From contig CAKNLK010000014.1 of NCBI GenBank assembly GCA_930989535.1, positions 1-64,000 on the forward strand: 64,000 nucleotides of DNA, read 5' to 3'. The position numbers and the translations under genes are program-made. Each line of letters opens with the position of its first letter. The first letter of the stretch is position 1. Origin of the DNA: an uncultured Clostridia bacterium (GTDB lineage Bacteria > Bacillota > Clostridia > Christensenellales > Borkfalkiaceae). Positions 1-7,402 of this stretch are shown piece by piece. The notes under the pieces are model-generated. The model did no database searches. It was not told the origin of the DNA and saw nothing but the letters and a program-made list of their open reading frames with translations.

Positions 1-60
1 ATTCTCGCCCTTTAGGGCTTCTTAAAGCCCCCACTTTAGTGGGGGATAGTTACTAAAGGT
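1..60. mobile_element. possible right end of an IS200/IS605-like element
   Basis: Two short palindromes lie side by side: GCCCTTTAGGGC and CCCCCACTTTAGTGGGGG, the second followed by ATAGTTAC. Subterminal hairpins of this shape are typical of IS200/IS605-group ends, where the right end also encodes the 3' part of the TnpB guide RNA. The body of any element would lie left of the window, so this rests on the hairpins alone. A plain transcription terminator of an upstream gene is the main alternative. Confidence 0.3.
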
Positions 61-126
61 ATTCGTACGGAAGGCCGGCCGCAGGTAAGTGTTGAATGGG
101 GTTGGCGGCGCAATATCTGAATTTAC

Positions 127-154
127 TTTACAAAATTGTAAGATTGCGTATAAT
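127..154 (+). promoter_or_regulatory. SigA-type promoter for the six-hairpin glycosidase gene
   Basis: TTTACA (127-132), 16-nt spacer, TATAAT (149-154). It is the only good match upstream of the gene that starts at 214 and gives a leader of about 53 nt. Confidence 0.6.
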
Positions 155-213
155 TTAAATGGGGAACAAAATGTTTACCGGGAATAAAATATATCGAAAG
201 GGGCGGTCAAGGT

Positions 214-2298
214 ATGGTAAAAATCGCGCTGAAAAACGGGAAAACAGAGGTAAATCAAAGGGCGGCTCATCTTTTGCTCGAGGGAGGGTATACTTCCTTC
301 GACAGGGGGTGTACGGAATGGGGCACGGTATCCAAATATGATTCCAATTTCATCGGGGATCGGATTGGCGATATTGTCATAAGCTATCAAAACGGCAGAA
401 TCGATACGGTTCCCCTTGTTTTCGGTTACACGCTGTGGTTTTATAACGTATGGGATTGCGATATGGAGCCGTTCTGCTCCGATGCGCAGCTTGCAGAGTC
501 GCTGCGGGAAGCATTGCATTTATACGGCGCGTATGAGCGCCAAAAAACCTGCTTTTTAAACATCCGCCTGGCGGACGAGGCGGTGGAATGGATATGCGTA
601 AAAAGTTACAAATCCAAAAAGTCGAAACCGGTTTTCCGATGCGCGTATTTGCATAGCGGCGGGGAAGAAATTCGGAGCGAAGGGGAGGACGGAAGACTCA
701 TCTATTCGCCGCAGCAACCGTTTTTTCAAACAAAAACAATCGAAACGTTCGGTGCGGTGCCGGAAAAAACGGCAAAATTGATTTCTTCTCTCCGTTTCGC
801 GCTGTATACTTTTGAAGAAGATTACTCCAAAGTTTATCAATCGAAGGCGCCCGGGCGGTTAAAATTTTCCGGAGATACATTGGCCGAGTTGGCTACGGAC
901 GTGTTGTATCACAACAGCCGGCAGATGCTCGAAAAGGTGGACGGAGACGGGTTTTTTCACACCTCGAGCAAGGGTACGTACAGCTGGATATATGACGGGT
1001 TCGGCGCGTATAGAGCGATGGATTCGTTTTACGACTGTATTTATTCGCGAGACGCCGGCCGTGCCGTCATGTCGTTGCTGTTGATGGGGGAAATTCAAAA
1101 GGCAAAAGATGCCGTGCGCTGTATTAACGGCTATATGATGTATTACCCCGAAAACAATCTGTATATTTCGGGGCAGAAAGTCCGCGGGCATTACAGTGTG
1201 ATTCCGAATAAACCTTTGATTTACAGCACGGTTTTAACCTCAGCGGGTTGGCCCACGCAATTCACGCGCGAAAAATTCGGCGACGGATACCGGAATTTAG
1301 GCAATCTGGAGACGGACGGCCACGGCTTGATGATGATGGCAAACTACTTGCTGTGGAAATCGTTGGATCGGGATACCGTGTGGCTGGAGGAAAACTATCG
1401 GTATATAAAAGAAGCGGCCGAGTTTTTGGTATGGCAGCACGACAGCGATTTGCTTTTTACAAAGAACGGATTGTTATACGGCGAAACAGAGGCGGCGATG
1501 AACGGGTATACCTTGTATGCCAATATACCCTGCATGTTGGGGCTGCGGGGCTATTCCGAGATGGCCCGGGCACTCGGGGACACGGATGCGGCAGAGCGCT
1601 GGAATCGCTGTGCGGATAGTATAGAAAGCGCCGTCGGAAAGCAGTTAAGTGAAAACGGGAAATGGAAAGACTACGGTTTTTATCATGATCCGGTTTTAAC
1701 AATGTGTTTTGATATGTTCGGATACGATTTCGGGCAAAATATGCCGCCCGAGTGGTTAGGGTATTCTGAAAACGGCTATCCGAAGAATATGTATCGCTAT
1801 TTGAAGAACAGCTATGTCGGGGCGAGAGGGGTTGGCTACGACCATAACATGATTACGCAGAGCGCCATGTTATTGAATCGTCCGAAAGACTATGGGCAGT
1901 TAATCGGCAATTTAATTAAAATATGCTATGCTCCCCGCCTGCCGGATCCGTTTATATGTCCGGAAGGCGTTACGGTTCGGCCGCGGGAAGGTGTGTATCG
2001 GAGGCAGGGCGATTTGGGCAATCTGGTGCAACAGGCGGAAACGATTAAAACGCTGTACATGTGCACGGGGTTGAGTTTACATAATTCCGATACAGTCGTT
2101 CTTGCACCGCGTCTGCCGTACGGCTGGAGCGTAGAGTACGACAATGTTCCGATTCCGGCGTGTTATGACGAAGGAAAGCAGGTATACCTCAACGGCAGAA
2201 TATCTTTCAATCGGGAGAATCATTCCTATGATGTGAACCTTGTTCCGTCTTCTTCGAAGATAAAGATTCGGTGCAATATGAGCTTTCAGAGGGGGTAA
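214..2298 (+). CDS. cytoplasmic six-hairpin glycosidase-like protein
   Basis: 694 aa. No signal peptide (starts MVKIALKNGK), so cytoplasmic. The first ~230 residues look beta-rich. Residues ~250-600 are helical, with glycine/aromatic motifs such as WIYDGFGAYRA (~257) and GLLYGETEAAMNGY (~419) that resemble (alpha/alpha)6-barrel glycosidases. A short beta-rich tail follows (~620-694). This is the N-terminal beta-sandwich plus six-hairpin barrel layout seen in GH15-, GH65-, GH78- and GH94-type enzymes; I cannot assign a family or the catalytic acids. The start is fixed by the AAAGGGG ribosome site 9-15 nt upstream. It is monocistronic: its own promoter lies upstream and a strong terminator follows at 2346-2391. 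Likely role is hydrolysis or phosphorolysis of imported oligosaccharides (inference). Confidence 0.65.
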   Translation: MVKIALKNGKTEVNQRAAHLLLEGGYTSFDRGCTEWGTVSKYDSNFIGDRIGDIVISYQNGRIDTVPLVFGYTLWFYNVWDCDMEPFCSDAQLAESLREALHLYGAYERQKTCFLNIRLADEAVEWICVKSYKSKKSKPVFRCAYLHSGGEEIRSEGEDGRLIYSPQQPFFQTKTIETFGAVPEKTAKLISSLRFALYTFEEDYSKVYQSKAPGRLKFSGDTLAELATDVLYHNSRQMLEKVDGDGFFHTSSKGTYSWIYDGFGAYRAMDSFYDCIYSRDAGRAVMSLLLMGEIQKAKDAVRCINGYMMYYPENNLYISGQKVRGHYSVIPNKPLIYSTVLTSAGWPTQFTREKFGDGYRNLGNLETDGHGLMMMANYLLWKSLDRDTVWLEENYRYIKEAAEFLVWQHDSDLLFTKNGLLYGETEAAMNGYTLYANIPCMLGLRGYSEMARALGDTDAAERWNRCADSIESAVGKQLSENGKWKDYGFYHDPVLTMCFDMFGYDFGQNMPPEWLGYSENGYPKNMYRYLKNSYVGARGVGYDHNMITQSAMLLNRPKDYGQLIGNLIKICYAPRLPDPFICPEGVTVRPREGVYRRQGDLGNLVQQAETIKTLYMCTGLSLHNSDTVVLAPRLPYGWSVEYDNVPIPACYDEGKQVYLNGRISFNRENHSYDVNLVPSSSKIKIRCNMSFQRG

Positions 2299-2345
2299 TG
2301 CCCATAGAGTTCGGGATAAATCTGTAAAAAGCCGATATCAGTTTA

Positions 2346-2391
2346 AAAAGCCTTGTCTCTTCGGGGTATCTTCCGAAGAGACAAGGCTTTT
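2346..2391 (+). terminator. strong intrinsic terminator, 19-bp perfect stem
   Basis: Left arm 2346-2364 (starts AAAAGCCTTG) pairs perfectly with right arm 2373-2391 (ends CAAGGCTTTT), with an 8-nt loop. A residues on the left and T residues on the right let it work in both directions. It ends the 214-2298 transcript. Confidence 0.9.
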
Positions 2392-2413
2392 AATATCCGA
2401 TGGGGATAAAATT

Positions 2414-2575
2414 TTATAGGTTTCGGTATTTTTCGGGGCTCATCATTAAATATTTTTTAAACAGTCTCGAAAAATAGTAAGGGTCGTCAATCCCACACAT
2501 TTTTGCAATGTTTTTCAAAGGAATACGTCAGATTGTTTTGTATGCCGATGTTAATGATGTTATTCATATAACCAC
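2414..2575 (-). pseudogene. AraC-family regulator remnant (C-terminal helix-turn-helix)
   Basis: Reading leftward, an open stretch ending at the TAA at 2414-2416 translates to IPLKNIAKMCG followed by DDPYYFSRLFKKYL and MSPEKYRNL. This is the second helix-turn-helix of AraC/XylS regulators. An in-frame TGA precedes the fragment at about 2529. The shifted frame just upstream continues with YMNNIINIGIQNNL, which resembles the linker helix between the two AraC helix-turn-helices, suggesting a frameshift. The N-terminal cupin and first helix-turn-helix are absent. It lies between the glycosidase and the kinase operon and may be the lost regulator of one of them. Confidence 0.8.
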
Positions 2576-2639
2576 GCGGAAAGCAAACGTCCGGCGGGTT
2601 CGTTTTGAGGCGAAGATGCGGGAAGAAATCGTTTCGCCG

Positions 2640-2800
2640 GGCCGTTGCTTTGCGAGCAAAAAGGCGTTCCCAATTAAGGGAACGCCCGCATTTGCATGTA
2701 CCCTTAATTGTCGCTACACAACTTTCAACAAATGGGGAAAAAGGATACACCTATGCCGATGTAACCCATTTGTTGGATATGTAAGTTGTGTAGCAGTTTT
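2640..2800. repeat. hairpin-rich intergenic element (MITE-like)
   Basis: A 9-bp stem, GGCGTTCCC (2663-2671) with GGGAACGCC (2678-2686), lies next to a long interrupted inverted repeat. The left arm at 2713-2736 (GCTACACAACTT, then CAACAAATGGG) matches the reverse complement of 2765-2794, apart from a 6-nt gap. The central loop is about 28 nt. No gene overlaps it. It adjoins the broken AraC remnant, so an insertion or deletion event is plausible. No target-site duplication or transposase was identified. Confidence 0.6.
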
Positions 2801-2888
2801 ATGATATCACAAACCGTAAAAAAATCAACTTATTTTAAAATAGGGCATTTAATTATTGACCGATTAGGTACTTTAATAAAATTATTTG

Positions 2889-2931
2889 TATAAAAATAAA
2901 GCCCCGGCTGTCGTCAGGACTTATTTTTATG
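2889..2931 (-). terminator. intrinsic terminator of the leftward kinase/dehydrogenase operon
   Basis: On the minus strand, AAAAATAA is followed by GTCCTG, an 8-nt loop, CGGGGC, then TTTATTTTT. The outer arms ATAAAAATAA (2890-2899) and TTATTTTTAT (2921-2930) also pair. It lies ~60 nt past the dehydrogenase stop. Confidence 0.65.
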
Positions 2932-2992
2932 GGAGGGATAAAATAGATTCCGGCTTTTTGTCGTAAAGCGATGTTGCTTTCGGGGCTTCGGT

Positions 2993-3943
2993 TCAATACC
3001 CGCGTGAACAATCTACGATGTTTTCGAGGGGCTGCCCGTCGATGTAGCGGAGCACTTGTTCACAGATATCTTCTACATAGCGCGCATGCCCGTCACACAG
3101 TTGCATTGCCTTGTGGGAGGAAAGAAGGATGTTGTCCAGCATCTGAAAGGGATAGTCGAACGGGATAAGCGGCGAGGTCGCGGTTTTGGGCTTTTCCCTC
3201 CACGTGTCGATGGCGGCGCCTGCCATGCCCCCCGCGGTAAGTGCCTCGTACAATGCTTCCTCGTCGATGCAGTTGCTGCGCCCGACATTTACGATGTACT
3301 TGTTTTTCAACAGCCGAAGGAGCTCCCTATCGAACAGCTTGTCCGTTTCCTTCGTTCTGGGCATAGAGAGAAAGAGCAACTCTGTTTCCTTACACAGCTC
3401 CTCCAGCGAATGCACCGTTTTGATGCCCTCGTATTTTTTGCCGCGGTCGATGGTGTACGTTTCGATTCCGTTCGCGAGCAGCAGGCGGTGAAGCTCCCTG
3501 CCGATGTGCCCGTAGCCTGCCAGCCCTACCTTCATATTGAACAGGCTTTTCCAAAACGGATTGTCATTGTTCCAGTCACCCCGGCGCATTTTCCGGTCGA
3601 ATTCGGCAATGCGGCTGACCAGCGCAATGGCGAGGCCGAAGGCGTACTGCGCAATAGTGCGCGAGTTGACGTGCGAGTTGATGAGGAGGATTCCTCGCTC
3701 TTTGAAGACGCGCAGGGGAAAGTCATCTACGCCCGTCTTATAGGCAAACACCGCCTTTAATTTATCCGCCTCCGCCAGCTTGCCTTCGGGCATTTTTTTG
3801 CCAATGAAGATGTCTGTCCCTCTGAGGGAATAATGTTCAAGATCGGCGATTTCCACCTCTGCGCGCTGCTGCAAGGCGGAATATAACGCTGCGAACGCCT
3901 CGTCCATTGCGGAAACGCTCAAAAGAATGCGCGGTCTGTTCAT
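2993..3943 (-). CDS. D-isomer-specific 2-hydroxyacid dehydrogenase family protein
   Basis: 316 aa, the usual length for NAD(P)-dependent D-2-hydroxyacid dehydrogenases, which reduce 2-oxoacids or oxidise D-2-hydroxyacids. The Rossmann glycine motif GYGHIG is at 143-148. The catalytic triad can be placed at Arg222 (NVGRSN), Glu250 (DTWREKP) and His277 (SSHKAM). The sequence around the histidine differs from the common HxAG form, so the substrate is uncertain. The start ATG overlaps the upstream kinase stop by 4 nt (ATGA), so translation is coupled. Sharing an operon with a KDG-kinase-like gene suggests a role in uronic-acid or sugar-acid catabolism (inference). Confidence 0.8.
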   Translation of the reverse strand: MNRPRILLSVSAMDEAFAALYSALQQRAEVEIADLEHYSLRGTDIFIGKKMPEGKLAEADKLKAVFAYKTGVDDFPLRVFKERGILLINSHVNSRTIAQYAFGLAIALVSRIAEFDRKMRRGDWNNDNPFWKSLFNMKVGLAGYGHIGRELHRLLLANGIETYTIDRGKKYEGIKTVHSLEELCKETELLFLSMPRTKETDKLFDRELLRLLKNKYIVNVGRSNCIDEEALYEALTAGGMAGAAIDTWREKPKTATSPLIPFDYPFQMLDNILLSSHKAMQLCDGHARYVEDICEQVLRYIDGQPLENIVDCSRGY

Positions 3944-4902
3944 AGCTTTTGCTCCTTGATTTTTTCCTGATATTGCGCTACGTCTCTCTCTTTTAGAGTA
4001 AAGGTATCTCCCTGAATGGTATGCTTGAGTGCAAAGGCGGCGATTGCAAACTCCGCAGCCTCTTCGGGTGTTTTCCCGTTCAGCAACGCGTGCAACAGCG
4101 CCCCGTTGAAGGCATCCCCTCCGCCGATTTTTTCGAGGACGGGGAATGAAACTTCCGGCATGTCATACCGTCCTTCCCGCCAAAGCAGGGAGAGCTGAAC
4201 GGCGTGGCGGTTGGGGGAAAGAACGGTGCGGTCGCGCAGGGCGAGGAGGCGGCAGGGGAGTTCTTGAAAAACTTGTTCCCGGTTCATTTGGAGAAAGACA
4301 TCGAGGTCTTTTCTGCTCGCAAGCAGGATGTCTGCCTCGGCGGCAGCAGCGCGCAGTACCCCGCGCGCCATCTCGGTCGTCCAGAGGCTGGCTCTGTAGT
4401 TGAAGTCAAAGCTTACCGGTATTTTCCTTTTCCGCGCCTCGCGCATAAGCCGGAAGGCGAGGCAGCGCGAGCTTTCAGACAGCGCAAAGGAGATGCCGCT
4501 GATGTGAAAGAGAATCACCCCCGTGAACACCTTTTCGGGGAGGAAGGATTGCTCGTCCAGGCGGGTGAATTCAGAGTGCCTGCGGTAGTATAGGACGTTT
4601 GCCCCTCTGCTCGCCGTTCCGTTTTCGGAAAAGTACAGCCCAAGTGTATCCCCCCGCACGAGCACGTCGGAGGTATCGATTTTCAGGCGTGCAAGGTGGT
4701 CGAGCACGGCTTCGCCGAGCGGCCCCTCGGGCAGCGCCGTCAAGTACTTTGTGTCATGCCCGAAGGCGGAGAGGCAGGCAAGCACATTCGCCTCCGTACC
4801 GCCGTATACGGCGCCGAAGCTGTTGCTCTCGCGTATGCTTTTTCCGTCGGGGGCGGCGAGGCGCAGCATAATTTCCCCGAACGCCAGAATTTTTCCGCTC
4901 AT
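3940..4902 (-). CDS. kdgK: PfkB-family sugar kinase, probable 2-keto-3-deoxygluconate kinase
   Basis: 320 aa. PfkB/ribokinase fold: N-terminal GGTEAN motif (34-39) and C-terminal signature GGGDAFNG (260-267) with catalytic Asp263. SFDFNYRASLW (164-174) is the form common in 2-keto-3-deoxygluconate kinases, which make KDPG from KDG in pectin and uronate breakdown. The start was set at the ATG at 4902: it has AAGGAG upstream and begins MSGKILAFGEIMLRL, as in the family; a longer reading frame adds 34 unrelated residues. ATGA overlaps link it to both neighbours. Fructokinase or another sugar-kinase specificity remains possible. Confidence 0.78.
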   Translation of the reverse strand: MSGKILAFGEIMLRLAAPDGKSIRESNSFGAVYGGTEANVLACLSAFGHDTKYLTALPEGPLGEAVLDHLARLKIDTSDVLVRGDTLGLYFSENGTASRGANVLYYRRHSEFTRLDEQSFLPEKVFTGVILFHISGISFALSESSRCLAFRLMREARKRKIPVSFDFNYRASLWTTEMARGVLRAAAAEADILLASRKDLDVFLQMNREQVFQELPCRLLALRDRTVLSPNRHAVQLSLLWREGRYDMPEVSFPVLEKIGGGDAFNGALLHALLNGKTPEEAAEFAIAAFALKHTIQGDTFTLKERDVAQYQEKIKEQKL

Positions 4903-6437
4903 ACATTGTTCTCCTTGCGCGTTTCTGCCTCCCGCCGCAACCGGGCTTTGCACAGGTCTGCATAGTACATACAGGCGAGCAGCGCCTCGCCGCATTCCTT
5001 GCACACGGAGAGCCCGAGCATCCGACGCAGGCGGAATGCCGTGCCGTCGAATAATTCACGCAGCCTGCTTACGCAGGGCGCATATTTCCGCTTGATGCGC
5101 AAAATATCCCGCGCGTTCAGCTTTAGCTGATAGCCGAAATCTACGGCAATTTTGCGGTAGTCGACGAGATAAAAGTCGCTTTCCAGCTTATCCTTCGACA
5201 GAGCGGGCAGGTTCTTTCCGCTTCCTTTGGCGCCCAGCATGGCCTTCTTTTCCATATATTTTTGCAGCTCTTTCGCGTTCATATCCGCGATGACGTAAAA
5301 GTAGAGGTTGGGCTTTCCCCCTTCCAAAAGATCTCGAGAAAGACCGAAGAGGTTGTTGGGGAGAGAGAAGGGCAAAATATCCTGCTCAGTCAAGCCGTAG
5401 TTTTTTCGGATGGTTTTCAGGATGATCTTCTTGAGGGCTGCCTCTGCGTCCTCCGGCAAGATGCCCAGGGTACCGCCGTCCAGCCCGAGGTCGCTCTCCT
5501 TCATTGCGAGGGAGATGGGCTGGGCGAACTTGTCTTTCCATGTCGCCTTTCGTTTGCCGCGCTTTTCCACGAGCAGATAGCCGTCGCGGGTGAGAATGAG
5601 CCCATTGATGCCGATTTGGTTGCCAAGTTTCGATTCGGCAAGGGGAGAAACCCGCGTGCCGTATTCGTATACCTCGCGCACGGTCAGCCCGTTGCCCATT
5701 TTGTAGTCCATGCAGCGGTTGGTAACGAGCATATAGAAGTACTGCGAGCGCTCCGTCTTAAGCGTCAGTATTTCCCCGTCATAGTCCGCGTCGTATAACC
5801 GCATGGTCAGCGAATTGTGTACGCTGGAGGTGCCGTGCGCGCCCAACAGGGACACTGCGTTTTCGCGGATAAAGGCGGGTAACTCTCCCATCTTCGTTCT
5901 GTCCTCGAAGCGAACCCGTGTATTTCCCTCCACATTTGCAAAAATGCAGATACTGGAGAGATATAGTATGCCGCTGTCGGTGTACTCGGCGATTTCTTCT
6001 TCTCTGCGCCTGTACGCGTCCGAGTATCTGTCCGCAATCATGTTTTTAGGTCTGTTTCGCTTGGCGGGTACCTGCTTGAGATACATAAACTCCCCCGCAG
6101 AGAGGAAGGTGTTGTGCGCGTTGTCCGCCTTTTTCTTTGCATGGCCGCTGTATTTGGAGATAATTTTGTGATGGTCGTCCTCGATTTTAAGGGACTCTTC
6201 GAGAGCGCGGTTCACGCGGATGACGACCTTTGCAACGATGAGCGAGAGCGCCGCAACGAGGAAGATGGAGAGCACGTCTGTGCCGGTCACGGTTTCGAGG
6301 ATGGTTTCCCAGACGCTTTTTTCAGAGGAAAACGCGCCCCCGAGCGCGAAGATTCCGATCGTACATCCTACCAGGAAGATAAGCTGAATCCAAAAATTTT
6401 TATAGATTTTTTTGCAGAGCTTCAGAAATTTTTTCAT
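4899..6437 (-). CDS. two-TM membrane protein with Nudix-like cytoplasmic region, function unknown
   Basis: 512 aa. Two N-terminal membrane segments (about 14-34 and 52-75) are followed by a long soluble part. The stretch from ~275 (GINGLILTRDGYLLVEKRG, then the FAQPIS motif) resembles the opening strands of Nudix domains, but I do not find the canonical Nudix box, so hydrolase activity is doubtful. The C-terminus has a Cys pair (CKEC). The start at 6437 is supported by AGGAAG 7 nt upstream and by a promoter at 6468-6497; further upstream start codons would precede the transcription start. It is first in a three-gene operon with kdgK and the dehydrogenase, joined by ATGA overlaps. Confidence 0.6.
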   Translation of the reverse strand: MKKFLKLCKKIYKNFWIQLIFLVGCTIGIFALGGAFSSEKSVWETILETVTGTDVLSIFLVAALSLIVAKVVIRVNRALEESLKIEDDHHKIISKYSGHAKKKADNAHNTFLSAGEFMYLKQVPAKRNRPKNMIADRYSDAYRRREEEIAEYTDSGILYLSSICIFANVEGNTRVRFEDRTKMGELPAFIRENAVSLLGAHGTSSVHNSLTMRLYDADYDGEILTLKTERSQYFYMLVTNRCMDYKMGNGLTVREVYEYGTRVSPLAESKLGNQIGINGLILTRDGYLLVEKRGKRKATWKDKFAQPISLAMKESDLGLDGGTLGILPEDAEAALKKIILKTIRKNYGLTEQDILPFSLPNNLFGLSRDLLEGGKPNLYFYVIADMNAKELQKYMEKKAMLGAKGSGKNLPALSKDKLESDFYLVDYRKIAVDFGYQLKLNARDILRIKRKYAPCVSRLRELFDGTAFRLRRMLGLSVCKECGEALLACMYYADLCKARLRREAETRKENNV

Positions 6438-6467
6438 GTGTACACTTCCTATAGAATTACTGAATAA

Positions 6468-6497
6468 AGTATAGCATATCTGGCGGAGAAACGTCAA
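6468..6497 (-). promoter_or_regulatory. SigA-type promoter of the membrane protein-kdgK-dehydrogenase operon
   Basis: On the minus strand: TTGACG (6492-6497), 18-nt spacer, TATACT (6468-6473). It lies 30 nt upstream of the ATG at 6437. Confidence 0.7.
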
Positions 6498-6586
6498 GGG
6501 ATATCTTCGCGCACCCCCATAATTAAGCACAATTTATGACGAAATATATATTTCTGATGTATTAGTGCAATAAAGCGGATCGCAAA

Positions 6587-6610
6587 TTATTTTAATTAAA
6601 ATTAAAATAA
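6587..6610. promoter_or_regulatory. AT-only perfect dyad
   Basis: TTATTTTAATT and AATTAAAATAA are exact inverted arms around a 2-nt centre. It sits upstream of both the leftward operon promoter and a small rightward reading frame at 6638. It could be an operator or simply an AT-rich melting region. Confidence 0.35.
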
Positions 6611-6637
6611 ATATAGGGTTTTTCCTTTGGAGAGTTT

Positions 6638-6718
6638 ATGTGCGTTTTCATTGAAGCAGGAGCAGAGGCAGAAGCAATTTTTCAATTCCATGCGCATCTG
6701 TTGCTGATGCGAGACTGA
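6638..6718 (+). CDS. possible 26-residue microprotein
   Basis: An ATG with TTTGGAGAG just upstream opens a 26-codon frame beginning MCVFIEAGAEAEAIF. It ends 6 nt before a 10-bp hairpin at 6725. I recognise no family. The ribosome site and the hairpin right after the stop make it more than a random frame, but no consensus promoter is visible upstream. Confidence 0.25.
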   Translation: MCVFIEAGAEAEAIFQFHAHLLLMRD

Positions 6719-6724
6719 TAATAC

Positions 6725-6752
6725 AAGGGCGCCCGCAATTCGGGGCGCCCTT
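6725..6752. terminator. GC-rich hairpin, likely terminator
   Basis: AAGGGCGCCC (6725-6734) pairs with GGGCGCCCTT (6743-6752) around an 8-nt loop. It lies 62 nt beyond the stop of the leftward gene at 6815. The T-tract is weak on both strands, so efficiency is uncertain. Confidence 0.5.
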
Positions 6753-6814
6753 CAAACATTTTCCACAATCTGCGCAATGGGCAGGAGCGCCAATTTTTCG
6801 GCGCAAGCTTGGCT

Positions 6815-7099
6815 CTACGGGAACATCTTTTCAAAGCGTTTGAGCCAGGTATAAATCGGGCGGAAGGTATCGTTTTCGAGGTAACGTTCCGCCTTTTTCC
6901 GTAACTCGAAGGGTGCGCCGAAATATGCCTCCGCGATGCCGCCCGTGATGGCGGCCAAGGTGTCGCTGTCGCCGACGCCGTTTTCCGCTAAAATATACAT
7001 CACTTCCATCGGGTGGACGATGTAGGGGGTGTCCGTTCCCTTGCGCACCTGATTTCTGTGCTTTACTGCCGCAAATTCGATCGCTTCGTGAATGAGCAT
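6815..7099 (-). pseudogene. short gene joining a truncated SpoT-type HD domain to a truncated ADP-ribosylglycohydrolase
   Basis: 94 aa in one open frame. Residues 1-41 match the start of the HD domain of RelA/SpoT-like (p)ppGpp hydrolases (VKHRNQVRKGT, PYIVHPMEVMYIL), including the first histidine, but the diagnostic HD pair is missing. From residue 43, GDSDTLAAITGGIAEAYFG is the C-terminal metal-binding motif of ADP-ribosylglycohydrolases (DraG/ARH), with its last helices following. The middle of both domains is gone, as expected from an in-frame internal deletion between two genes or within a fused gene. It still has a strong promoter (7160-7188) and a GGAGG ribosome site, so it may be expressed. 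Loss of catalytic function is likely. Confidence 0.7.
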
Positions 7100-7159
7100 A
7101 CTTCCGCCTCCGAAATTTTTTTATAACATAGCATTTTTCATATCCCGTTTATGGAACAT

Positions 7160-7188
7160 ATTATATGCTAAAATCGGGGGTAAGTCAA
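7160..7188 (-). promoter_or_regulatory. consensus SigA-type promoter upstream of the HD/ARH remnant
   Basis: On the minus strand: TTGACT (7183-7188), 17-nt spacer, TATAAT (7160-7165). The implied 5' leader is about 55 nt, ending in GGAGGCGGAAGT before the ATG. Confidence 0.8.
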
Positions 7189-7337
7189 GGGAGCGGCGTC
7201 ATTTGAAGCAAAGGATATATGCGGGAGAAGCATCATGCAGCGGTATAATTGAAACAAACATTGTGAACGTTTTTCAGCGGACTTGATTTTCTATAATATT
7301 TAAGCATTTACGGGAGTACCTCATTTTAAATTCATGA

Positions 7338-7366
7338 TTGACATTGCACTTGAAATTTGTTATACT
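7338..7366 (+). promoter_or_regulatory. consensus SigA-type promoter of the 812-residue glycosidase gene
   Basis: TTGACA (7338-7343), 17-nt spacer, TATACT (7361-7366), about 37 nt upstream of the ATG at 7403. Confidence 0.85.
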
Positions 7367-7402
7367 AAAACAAAATTATTGCCTTAGATTTGGGGAAAAG
7401 CC

